Positions 1 through 6,534 of a stretch of DNA of 64,000 bases are shown piece by piece; position 1 is the first letter of the stretch; every line of letters starts with the position of its first letter. The DNA is taken from NCBI GenBank assembly GCA_963728985.1, contig CAVSME010000001.1, positions 868,001 through 932,000 on the forward strand, read 5' to 3'. The notes under the pieces were generated by a model, which did not search any database, was not told the DNA's origin, and worked only from the letters and a program-made list of their open reading frames with translations. Source of the DNA: DASXAI01 sp963728985. GTDB taxonomy: Bacteria > Actinomycetota > Acidimicrobiia > Acidimicrobiales > Ilumatobacteraceae. A program made the translations under genes and the position numbers.

Positions 1-261
1 CTCGGCCCCGCCGGCATCGCCGGGCTGGTTCGGATGGGTCGGAGCCACGTCGCACCGCTGGTGGTGGCGGCCCTCGTCGCCGTGCTGGTCGCCGACCTCT
101 CGGGCCTGTCGAAGGCCGAGGTGGAGCGGATCTGGCTGCCGTTCCTGCCCTGGGTGCTGCTGGCCACCGCCGCCCTGCCCCGAGCCCGCGCCAGAGGATG
201 GCTGGCGGCGCAGGCCGCCGTGGCCATCGGGCTCCAGCTCACGATCGCGTGGCCGTGGTGA
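1..261 (+). CDS. Integral membrane protein, 3' end only (5' truncated by window edge)
   Basis: The reading frame is open from base 1 to a TGA at 259-261, giving 86 visible residues. It contains a hydrophobic helix (VVVAALVAVLVADL), a short polar stretch (SKAEVERIW) and two more hydrophobic segments ending in WPW. The motif ADLSGLSKAEVERIWLPF is the sort found near the C-terminus of actinobacterial multi-pass membrane proteins encoded beside sugar epimerases and glycosyltransferases. That family link comes from memory and is not proven here. The stop overlaps the GTG start of the epimerase (GTGA at 258-261), so the two are probably translationally coupled. A role in cell-envelope glycan synthesis is inferred only from that neighbour. 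Confidence 0.6.
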   Translation, partial: LGPAGIAGLVRMGRSHVAPLVVAALVAVLVADLSGLSKAEVERIWLPFLPWVLLATAALPRARARGWLAAQAAVAIGLQLTIAWPW

Positions 262-1319
262 GGGTGCTCGTGACCGGCGGCGCCGGCTTCATCGGGTCGC
301 ACGTGGTCGACCTTCTCGTGAGCGAGGGCCATGACGTCGTCGTGCTCGACTCGCTCAACCCGGCCGCCCACGACGGCGTTCCCGCCGGTCTCTGCGACGC
401 CGCCGAGTGGCGCTTCGCCGATCTCAACGACGCCGACGCCACCAGGGCCGCCCTCGAAGGAGTCGACGCCGTCTGCCACCAGGCCTCACGGGTCGGGCTG
501 GGAGTCGACTTCGGCGATGTGCGGTCGTACGCCGCCGACAACGACCTCGCGACCGCGACTCTGCTCTGGGCCGTGCACGACGCCGGCTTCGCCGGGCCCT
601 TCGTGTTGGCGTCGAGCATGGTCGTCTACGGCGAGGGCCGCTACCGCTGCGCCGAGCACGGCCTCGTGCGGCCGGGACCCCGCCGGCGCGACGACCTCGA
701 CCGCGGCTGCTTCGAGCCGCCATGCCCGGTTTGCGGCGCGGCGCTGGCCCCGGAGCTGGTCGACGAGAGCGCCCCTACCGATCCCCGCAACGTGTACGCC
801 GCCACCAAACTCCATCAGGAGCACCTGGCGGCCGCGTATGGGCGCCAGCACGACGTGCCGATCACGGCGCTGCGCTACCACAACGTCTACGGGCCACGGA
901 TGCCGCGAGACACCCCCTACGCCGGCGTGGCCAGCCTGTTCCGGTCCGCCCTCGAAGCGGGGCGCCGGCCGCTGGTGCTGGAGGACGGGGGGCAGCGGCG
1001 CGACTTCGTGCACGTCACCGACGTCGCCCGCGCCAACGTCGCCGCCCTCACCGCCGCCGAACCCGTCGACGGCCCGCTGAACATCGCCAGCGGCCACGTC
1101 TGCACCGTGCTCACCATGGCCCGGCTCCTGGCCGAGGCCGTCGATCCCGCACTCATGCCCGAGGTGACCGGCGGCTACCGCTTGGGCGACGTCCGCCACA
1201 TCGTGGCCAGTCCGGAGCGGGCCCGCTCGTTGCTGGGCTTCACCGCCGCCGTGGCCCCTGCTGCGGGACTCGCCGCGTTCGCCACGGCGCCGCTGCGGGC
1301 GCCGGTCACCGAGCGATGA
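258..1319 (+). CDS. NAD-dependent nucleotide-sugar epimerase (dTDP-L-rhamnose 4-epimerase-like, extended SDR)
   Basis: This is a 353-residue extended short-chain dehydrogenase. The N-terminus has the Rossmann glycine motif GGAGFIGSH and the catalytic YxxxK appears as YAATK around residue 180. A cysteine-rich insertion lies around residues 130-165 (CAEHG, then CPVCG), which in this family resembles dTDP-L-rhamnose 4-epimerases and could bind a metal. I chose the GTG at 258 because it overlaps the upstream stop as GTGA and begins directly before RVLVTGG; an ATG further up at 198 would read through the preceding gene. It likely interconverts sugar epimers on a nucleotide carrier for envelope glycans. 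Its last 14 bases overlap a convergent small gene. The epimerase class is secure; the substrate is inferred. Confidence 0.85.
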   Translation: MRVLVTGGAGFIGSHVVDLLVSEGHDVVVLDSLNPAAHDGVPAGLCDAAEWRFADLNDADATRAALEGVDAVCHQASRVGLGVDFGDVRSYAADNDLATATLLWAVHDAGFAGPFVLASSMVVYGEGRYRCAEHGLVRPGPRRRDDLDRGCFEPPCPVCGAALAPELVDESAPTDPRNVYAATKLHQEHLAAAYGRQHDVPITALRYHNVYGPRMPRDTPYAGVASLFRSALEAGRRPLVLEDGGQRRDFVHVTDVARANVAALTAAEPVDGPLNIASGHVCTVLTMARLLAEAVDPALMPEVTGGYRLGDVRHIVASPERARSLLGFTAAVAPAAGLAAFATAPLRAPVTER

Positions 1320-1503
1320 AGTGCCAGCCGAACCAGAACCAGAGCACGAACACCAGCACCCGGCCGGTGCGCTGGCGCATCACCTGACCGAGGACGTCGC
1401 CGACCGGCGCCACCCTGGACTCGGGCCGGCGGGCCATGACCTGCAGGCCGATGGCCGCCAGGATGATGACGACGAACCCACCGATGGTGATGGCGCGGGT
1501 CAC
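1306..1503 (-). CDS. Small two-helix membrane protein (DUF6186-like)
   Basis: This is a 65-residue protein starting at a GTG that overlaps the upstream stop (GTGA at 1503-1500). It has an N-terminal hydrophobic helix (TIGGFVVIILAAIGL), a basic loop (MARRPESR), the segment GDVLGQVMRQR and a second helix ending LWFWFGWHFIAR. The pattern matches a small actinobacterial membrane family that I associate with DUF6186; the assignment is from memory. It is the fourth and last gene of the sigma/anti-sigma operon, which suggests a membrane function linked to that sigma factor. Function is unknown. Confidence 0.6.
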   Translation of the reverse strand: MTRAITIGGFVVIILAAIGLQVMARRPESRVAPVGDVLGQVMRQRTGRVLVFVLWFWFGWHFIAR

Positions 1504-1985
1504 GAGCTGGGCCGCCGGCGCAGCAGGTACCAGCCGGTCGCCAGCCATCCGAACGCGCACAGCGCCCGGGTCGGGCCGAACGACAGGACGGGATCGGAGA
1601 GCATGCTGAACGTCGGGTGGGAGTCGTTGTTGCCGATGACGAAGGCACCCAGCTCCCAGACGGCGAAGACCCCGAAGGCGACGGCCCACGCCGCCACGCC
1701 GGCCGCCGGGGCCGCGGTCGACGGCATCAGCGATGGCGGGGCGTAGCGGCCCGACCACCAGATGCCGAGCCCGCCGGCCAGCACCAGCAGGCTGGCCGGC
1801 AAGGTGAGGCTGCGGGCGTCGCTGACCAGCACGGCGAACAGCAGCGCCGCTCCCCAGCGCAGCGTCGGCGAGAGTGTGCGCGGCGCGGGCTGGGCTGCAG
1901 CCGACGCGAACGGGTCACCCGACACGACGAAGGACTGTACTGGTCGCCGCGGTTCGCAGGGATCGACCCGCGCGCGGCGCCTCAT
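1500..1985 (-). CDS. Membrane protein of unknown function in the ECF sigma operon
   Basis: This 161-residue protein starts at an ATG that overlaps the anti-sigma stop (ATGA, 1985-1982). After a charged N-terminus it has about four hydrophobic segments: AALLFAVLVSDARSL, ASLLVLAGGLGIWW, AAWAVAFGVFAVWELGAFVIG and CAFGWLATGWYLL. The polar loop GNNDSHPTFSML sits between the last two. I do not recognise a family. The tight overlap on both sides shows that sigma factor, anti-sigma factor and two membrane proteins are made from one message. A role as signal input or as co-regulated target is inference. The start is supported by the overlap rather than by a ribosome binding site. Confidence 0.65.
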   Translation of the reverse strand: MRRRARVDPCEPRRPVQSFVVSGDPFASAAAQPAPRTLSPTLRWGAALLFAVLVSDARSLTLPASLLVLAGGLGIWWSGRYAPPSLMPSTAAPAAGVAAWAVAFGVFAVWELGAFVIGNNDSHPTFSMLSDPVLSFGPTRALCAFGWLATGWYLLRRRPSS

Positions 1986-2233
1986 CCACCGTCTTCGACG
2001 AAGGCCCTGGTGAGGGCGTCGATGATATCGCCGGGGACGTCGTCGTCTTTGAGGTGACCGGTCAGCTCGATGGTGCGCCGCATCTGGGCGAGGTACTCGG
2101 TGCAGTGCTCGCAGGCAGCGAGATGACGGTCGATCGCCTTGGTGAGGCGGCGCGGCAGGGCGCCGTCGAGGTACGCCGTCACCAGCTCGACCCACTGCTG
2201 ACACACGATCACGCGCCGACGCAAGAGCCTCAT
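1982..2233 (-). CDS. Zinc-finger anti-sigma factor (ZAS-type, zf-HC2)
   Basis: This 83-residue protein carries the anti-sigma zinc motif HxxxCxxC as HLAACEHC at about residues 37-44, with an upstream Cys in VCQQW that completes the usual ligand set. Such proteins bind the adjacent ECF sigma factor and release it on a redox or other signal. There is no transmembrane helix, so it is likely cytoplasmic. Its ATG overlaps the sigma stop (ATGA at 2233-2230) and its own stop overlaps the next start. Partnering with the sigma factor upstream is therefore strongly supported by context and family knowledge. The signal sensed is unknown. Confidence 0.85.
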   Translation of the reverse strand: MRLLRRRVIVCQQWVELVTAYLDGALPRRLTKAIDRHLAACEHCTEYLAQMRRTIELTGHLKDDDVPGDIIDALTRAFVEDGG

Positions 2234-2865
2234 GCCGGCCCCCCGAATTCCTGCTCCAGTGCGGCGCGGAGCTTGCTTCGGGCTCGATGCAACAACACCC
2301 GCTGGTTCACTTCACTGAGCTCCAGGAGCTCACACACCTCCTCCGAGGTCCAACCCTCGACATCGCGCAGCACCAGGACCCGGCGCTGGTTCTCGGGCAG
2401 CGTCGTCACTGTCTCCGCGAAGTGCTCGAACGTTGCGCCGATCAACAGGCGTTCCTCGGGCTGATCGCTCCAGCGCGCCGGCGGCTGCGCCCACATGCCC
2501 CGGCCCGCCGGTCCGGCGAAGCGCTCGACCGACACGGACGGCTGTTCGGCCTCGGCCAGCTCGTCGGCCAGCGACGACGCCGGCACGGTGCGCCGCTCCC
2601 GCACCCCTCGGGTGCGCGCCTGGTTGGCCAGGATCCGGAAGATCCACGTCCGGAGCGTGGATCGGCCCTCGAAGCGGTCGATGCCGCGGATGACCGCGAT
2701 CCAGGTGTCCTGCACCACCTCCTCGGCCACCGCCGTCGACGGCACGAAGCCCGACGCGAACCGCACCATGGCGGCGTGGTTGTGGGCCACGAGGTCGCGG
2801 AAGGCGGCTTGGTCACGAGCGCGCAGGCGAGCCACCACGTCGGCATCGGCGGCGGTCGCGACCAT
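2230..2865 (-). CDS. ECF sigma factor (RNA polymerase sigma-70 family)
   Basis: About 211 residues from the ATG at 2865. Region 2 is clear (AAFRDLVAHNHAAMVRFA, then VVQDTWIAVIRGIDRFEGRS and the -10 recognition segment TLRTWIFRILANQ). A linker of about 60 residues is longer than usual. Region 4 follows (LPENQRRVLVLRDVEG, WTSEEVCELLELSEVNQRV). An in-frame ATG at 3027 would add 54 residues with no sigma similarity, so I prefer 2865; neither has a convincing ribosome binding site. It heads an operon with its anti-sigma factor and two membrane proteins and is divergent from an amine oxidase gene. ECF operons usually autoregulate, but I cannot identify the promoter from sequence alone. Confidence 0.85.
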   Translation of the reverse strand: MVATAADADVVARLRARDQAAFRDLVAHNHAAMVRFASGFVPSTAVAEEVVQDTWIAVIRGIDRFEGRSTLRTWIFRILANQARTRGVRERRTVPASSLADELAEAEQPSVSVERFAGPAGRGMWAQPPARWSDQPEERLLIGATFEHFAETVTTLPENQRRVLVLRDVEGWTSEEVCELLELSEVNQRVLLHRARSKLRAALEQEFGGPA

Positions 2866-3056
2866 CGGAGTCGGAGTCTCACACGTCGGACGTCGCCACC
2901 ACGGCCACTTGAACCAGTCGGGAACCCGGCGGCCGTACCCGGCGTACCCCCGCCAACGACCGAACCGGGGGGTGAGGTGTGGCCGCTGACCTGTATCACC
3001 CGCGCCGGGCGGGGCTCTCAGAGGCATACCCGTCCACGCCGGCGAAAGGTCCTTCG

Positions 3057-4499
3057 GTGGCTGATCAGGTGGTCATCGTCGGTGGTGGACTGGCTGGACT
3101 CGTCACCGCCTACGAGCTGCACGAGCGCGACGTCCCCGTCCTGGTGCTGGAGGCGGGCGATCGCCTCGGCGGGCGAGTGGCCACCGTCGAGTTCCCCGAC
3201 GGCGCCACCGCGGAGGGCTCGATGGAGGAGTTCTGGGAGACCAGCCCCGCCTACGCGCTGCTCCACGAGCTCGGTCTCCCCCTCGTCGAGCAGCCGGCGC
3301 CGTCGAGCGTGATCCTCGACCGGCGCGTGCACCCCTACGGCCGCGGCGGCTACGGCGACGACCTCGGTACCAGCGCCGCCCGGGACGGCTTCTCGCACTG
3401 GAACGCCGTGGTGGCCAGCGCACTGGACGAGCTGGCGGTGGCCCGGCGCACCGGCGGTCCGAGCAAGCACCTCGACCGCCTGATGCGCACGAGCTTCTCG
3501 TCGTTCGTGAGCGGCACGGCGCTGCCGGCACTCGTGCGAGACTGGATCAGGGTCGTGGTGGAGTCCGAGACGGCCGTCGAATGGGACCGCATCGCTGCCC
3601 TCGACGGCATCGAGGAGATGAGCCCCTTCGTAGCGAGTCCGGCGCGACCGACCGGGCACGGCAACGTCCGCGTGGTCGGCGGGAACGAGCGGCTGATCGA
3701 GGCGCTGGCGGCGCGGCTCCCTGAACACGCCATCCGTCTCGGCTGCCGAGTCCGGCAGGTCGGCCACGATGCCGGCCGGGCGACGATCGTCTACGAGGAC
3801 GCCGGAGAGCACCGCCACATCGAGTGCGGCCACCACGCCGTGCTCACGACACCGCTGTGGTCACTCGCCGCCATCGATCTCGGGTCGACCCTCGATCGCC
3901 GGTCCCGGATGGCGATCGCGTCGAGTGCTTCCGGTAGCTACGTCAAGGTCGTGCTGCGGCTCCGCTCGGATCGGGTGCGCGTCTGGGAGCGCGACGGCGA
4001 CCACCCCTATCCGCTCCTGACCGATGGCCCGGCCGGGTGCGTCTACTTCAGCGACGGCCGGCCGCACGACCGGGATCACGTGCTGACGATGCTGATCCAC
4101 GGCCGCTACGCCCGGGCCCTGACCGGTCGTCCCCGCGACGAGATCGTCGGCCGCGGTGTCGCCGCCCTGGCCCGCCTCACCGACGCGCCGTCGGGGCAGC
4201 TGCTGCTCCCTGGCGTGGCTGCCGCGGTCACCCAAGCACTCGTGTTCGACCACCGCCACGCCGTCGCCTACTGGCCGCACGCTCTCCGCCGGAGCCGGTT
4301 CGACCATCTGGCCGACGGGCTGCGAGCGCCGCACGACCGCATCCTCATCGGTGGCGACAGCACCGACAGCAGCCACTCCGATGGCGCCGTGCGCGCCGGC
4401 CAGCGCATGGCGGCACACATCCTCGGACTCGACAGGTATCACGCGCCAAAAGGTTTCCGGTCATCGGAACGCACCGGACAGGTGCGGATCCATGCCTAG
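3057..4499 (+). CDS. FAD-dependent amine oxidase / protoporphyrinogen-oxidase-like flavoprotein
   Basis: This 480-residue protein opens with the dinucleotide-binding motif VVIVGGGLAGLVTAYEL, followed by the acidic FAD-ribose residue and GDRLGGR typical of amine oxidases. Near the C-terminus, ILIGGDSTDSSHSDGAV matches the second FAD-contact segment that ends this fold. The GTG at 3057 is preferred because AAAGG (3045-3049) lies seven bases upstream and the start falls just before the FAD motif. It oxidises a C-N or C-C bond with FAD in the cytoplasm; the substrate cannot be read from sequence. It is divergent from the ECF sigma operon, so the roughly 190-bp shared upstream region may carry promoters for both. 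Confidence 0.8.
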   Translation: MADQVVIVGGGLAGLVTAYELHERDVPVLVLEAGDRLGGRVATVEFPDGATAEGSMEEFWETSPAYALLHELGLPLVEQPAPSSVILDRRVHPYGRGGYGDDLGTSAARDGFSHWNAVVASALDELAVARRTGGPSKHLDRLMRTSFSSFVSGTALPALVRDWIRVVVESETAVEWDRIAALDGIEEMSPFVASPARPTGHGNVRVVGGNERLIEALAARLPEHAIRLGCRVRQVGHDAGRATIVYEDAGEHRHIECGHHAVLTTPLWSLAAIDLGSTLDRRSRMAIASSASGSYVKVVLRLRSDRVRVWERDGDHPYPLLTDGPAGCVYFSDGRPHDRDHVLTMLIHGRYARALTGRPRDEIVGRGVAALARLTDAPSGQLLLPGVAAAVTQALVFDHRHAVAYWPHALRRSRFDHLADGLRAPHDRILIGGDSTDSSHSDGAVRAGQRMAAHILGLDRYHAPKGFRSSERTGQVRIHA

Positions 4500-4510
4500 A
4501 AGCCTTTTGG

Positions 4511-5506
4511 TCAGGCCGGGGCGAAGGCGTCGATCATGGCCCGGACGTCGTCGCCGAGGGGGTAGAGGATGGGGCAGGTGCATCCGGCGGCCACGTACTC
4601 GGCCACCTTGGCCCGGCACTCCTCCGCCGTGCCCGACGCCGTGATCATCTGCACCACCTCGTCGGGCACCAGCTTCGACGCCGCCACGACCTGCTCGTGC
4701 GTGGCCGGCCACGTCAGGACCCGCCCGATGTCCTCCAGCAGCGACTCGGGCACGCCCGAGGCCTTCATGATGTGCGGCTGCTGCCCGAGGTATTGGGTGA
4801 CGAGCAAGCGAGCGTTGTCGAGCGCCCGGTCGCGGTCCTCGTCGAGCGAGCACACCACGAGCTGCGGGCGGTCGATGTCGTCGAGACGGCGGCCGGCCCG
4901 CTCGGCCCCGATGGCCAGATGCTCGAGCGCCGACGCGTTGTACGCCGGCGAGACGAGGTAGTTGAGGACGCAACCGTCGGCGATCTCCCCGGTGAGCTCC
5001 ATCATCTTCATCCCGGTGGCGCCGATGTAGATCGGCACGTCCTTCGGGCGCCGCTCCTGGTACACGTAGTCCAGCTCGACGCCGTCGAGGTGCACGAACT
5101 GCCCGTCGTACGTGACGGTCTCGTTGGCCAGCAACGCCCGTACGACCGTGACGATCTCGCGCATCATCGTCAGGGGCCGCTGCCGTGAGACGCCCACCTT
5201 GGCCGCCAGCGGATCCCACCACGCCCCGATCCCGCAGATGATGCGGCCAGGCGCCAGGTCGTCCAGCGTGGAGAACGTGGCCGCCAGCCGGGCGGCGTTG
5301 CGGGTCCAGCAGTCGACCACGCCGGAACCGATCCTGATCCGGTCGGTCACCGCGCCGAACGCCGCCATCGGCACGCAGCACTCGCGCACGAGGCGGCTGT
5401 CGGCCTGCCACACGGCGTCGAAGCCCCTCGCCTCGGCGTGCTGCACGAAGCTCATCGCCTCACGGATGGGATGGGCGTCCTGCAGGTAGAGAGCGACGGG
5501 CGTCAT
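4511..5506 (-). CDS. LLM-class flavin/F420-dependent oxidoreductase
   Basis: This 331-residue luciferase-like TIM-barrel oxidoreductase has the family features FDAVWQADSRL, a TLDDLAPGRIICGIG segment and IYIGATGMKMMELTGEIADG. The ATG at 5506 is favoured because GAGGAG overlaps the stop of the upstream amidohydrolase and sits just ahead of it. An ATG 16 codons earlier would lie inside that gene. Enzymes of this class use F420 or FMN to reduce or oxygenate small molecules. As the last gene of the MFS/molybdenum hydroxylase/amidohydrolase operon, it probably acts in the same catabolic route, perhaps on a heterocyclic compound. Substrate and cofactor are inferred. Confidence 0.85.
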   Translation of the reverse strand: MTPVALYLQDAHPIREAMSFVQHAEARGFDAVWQADSRLVRECCVPMAAFGAVTDRIRIGSGVVDCWTRNAARLAATFSTLDDLAPGRIICGIGAWWDPLAAKVGVSRQRPLTMMREIVTVVRALLANETVTYDGQFVHLDGVELDYVYQERRPKDVPIYIGATGMKMMELTGEIADGCVLNYLVSPAYNASALEHLAIGAERAGRRLDDIDRPQLVVCSLDEDRDRALDNARLLVTQYLGQQPHIMKASGVPESLLEDIGRVLTWPATHEQVVAASKLVPDEVVQMITASGTAEECRAKVAEYVAAGCTCPILYPLGDDVRAMIDAFAPA

Positions 5507-5513
5507 GGGCTCC

Positions 5514-6534
5514 TCACAGCCGCTGGAACAGCCGGGCCGCCTGCTCGGCGGCACGGGCCCGCACCTCGTGGGCGTCGACCCGGGTGGCCTCGCCGTCCTT
5601 CAGCACGACCTCGCCGTCGATGACCACGTGGACGGGCCGCACGCCCGACGTGAAGGCGAGGTGCCAGGGGCTGTCGACGTGGTCGTAGTTCCACGTCACC
5701 TCGTCGTCGGCGGCCTCGGGGACCAGCCGGTAGCCGCCTTCGAGCCACCGCCAGGCGTCCTCCGGCGTGGCCAGCAGGTCGTCTTCGCGCAGGCGGGCGT
5801 AGGCCAGGCGGAACTCCTCGAACATGTCGGCCCCGATGCCGTCGGTGCCGAGCACCACCGGGTTGTGGAAGCGCGCCGGGCGGGCGTACCCGACGGAGTT
5901 GTTCATGTTGGAACGGGGGTTGTGGGCGACGATGCCGGGCACATCACGGTCGAGGTGGACGCAGTGGACGAGCAACCAGTCGTCCTGCGTCAGGTGCTCG
6001 ATCCGGGCGCCGGCGTCACGGTCGATGGGCCCCTCGGCCACGTGGAGGTGCACGCCGACGCCCCGGTTGGCGGCCAGCTCGGCGGCGGCCTCGATCGTGG
6101 CGTCGCGGCACGTGAAGGCGGCGTGCACACCCACCATCCCCCGCCCACCCTCACGCAGGAACCGCTCGTTCTCGGCCAGACCGCGGCGAGCACCGTCGGG
6201 TCCGTGGCGGTCGGTGATCCCGTACGCGCACACCACCCGCACGCCGACGGCGGCGCAGGCCTCGGCGATCACGTCGAGGCTGCCATCGATGGCGTTCGGG
6301 CTCTCGTGGTGGTCGACGATGGCGGTCGTGCCGCTCTCGAGCGCCTCGAGGGCGCCGAGCATGGCCGACCACCGGATCATCTCGAAGTCGAGGGCGGCGT
6401 CGAGGCGCCACCAGAATCTGCTCGAGGATCTCCATGAACGTCGTGGGCGATCGCGGCGGCGACGGCATGCCGCGCGCCAGCGTCGAGTAGAGGTGGTGGT
6501 GGCCGCAGACGAGCCCGGGACCGGTGGCGGTCAC
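5514..6534 (-). pseudogene. SsnA-like amidohydrolase, frameshifted and lacking the usual N-terminal segment
   Basis: Metal-dependent amidohydrolase of the SsnA/guanine-deaminase-like group. It has the metal-binding GHHHLYSTLARGMP near the start, then HLHVAEG, HCVHLD and TDGIGADMFEEF, and a C-terminal VVIDGEVVLKDG strand. The start is a GTG overlapping the dehydrogenase stop (GTGA at 6534-6531). Two oddities stand out. The first roughly 50 residues common in the family (a beta-sandwich half) are absent. The frame also changes at 6413-6418, where GATTCT on the coding strand replaces an expected GATCT; removing one T restores LEQIWWRLDAALDFE. The gene is therefore either a pseudogene or intact with a consensus error. 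Family assignment is strong; function in this strain is uncertain. Confidence 0.75.
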
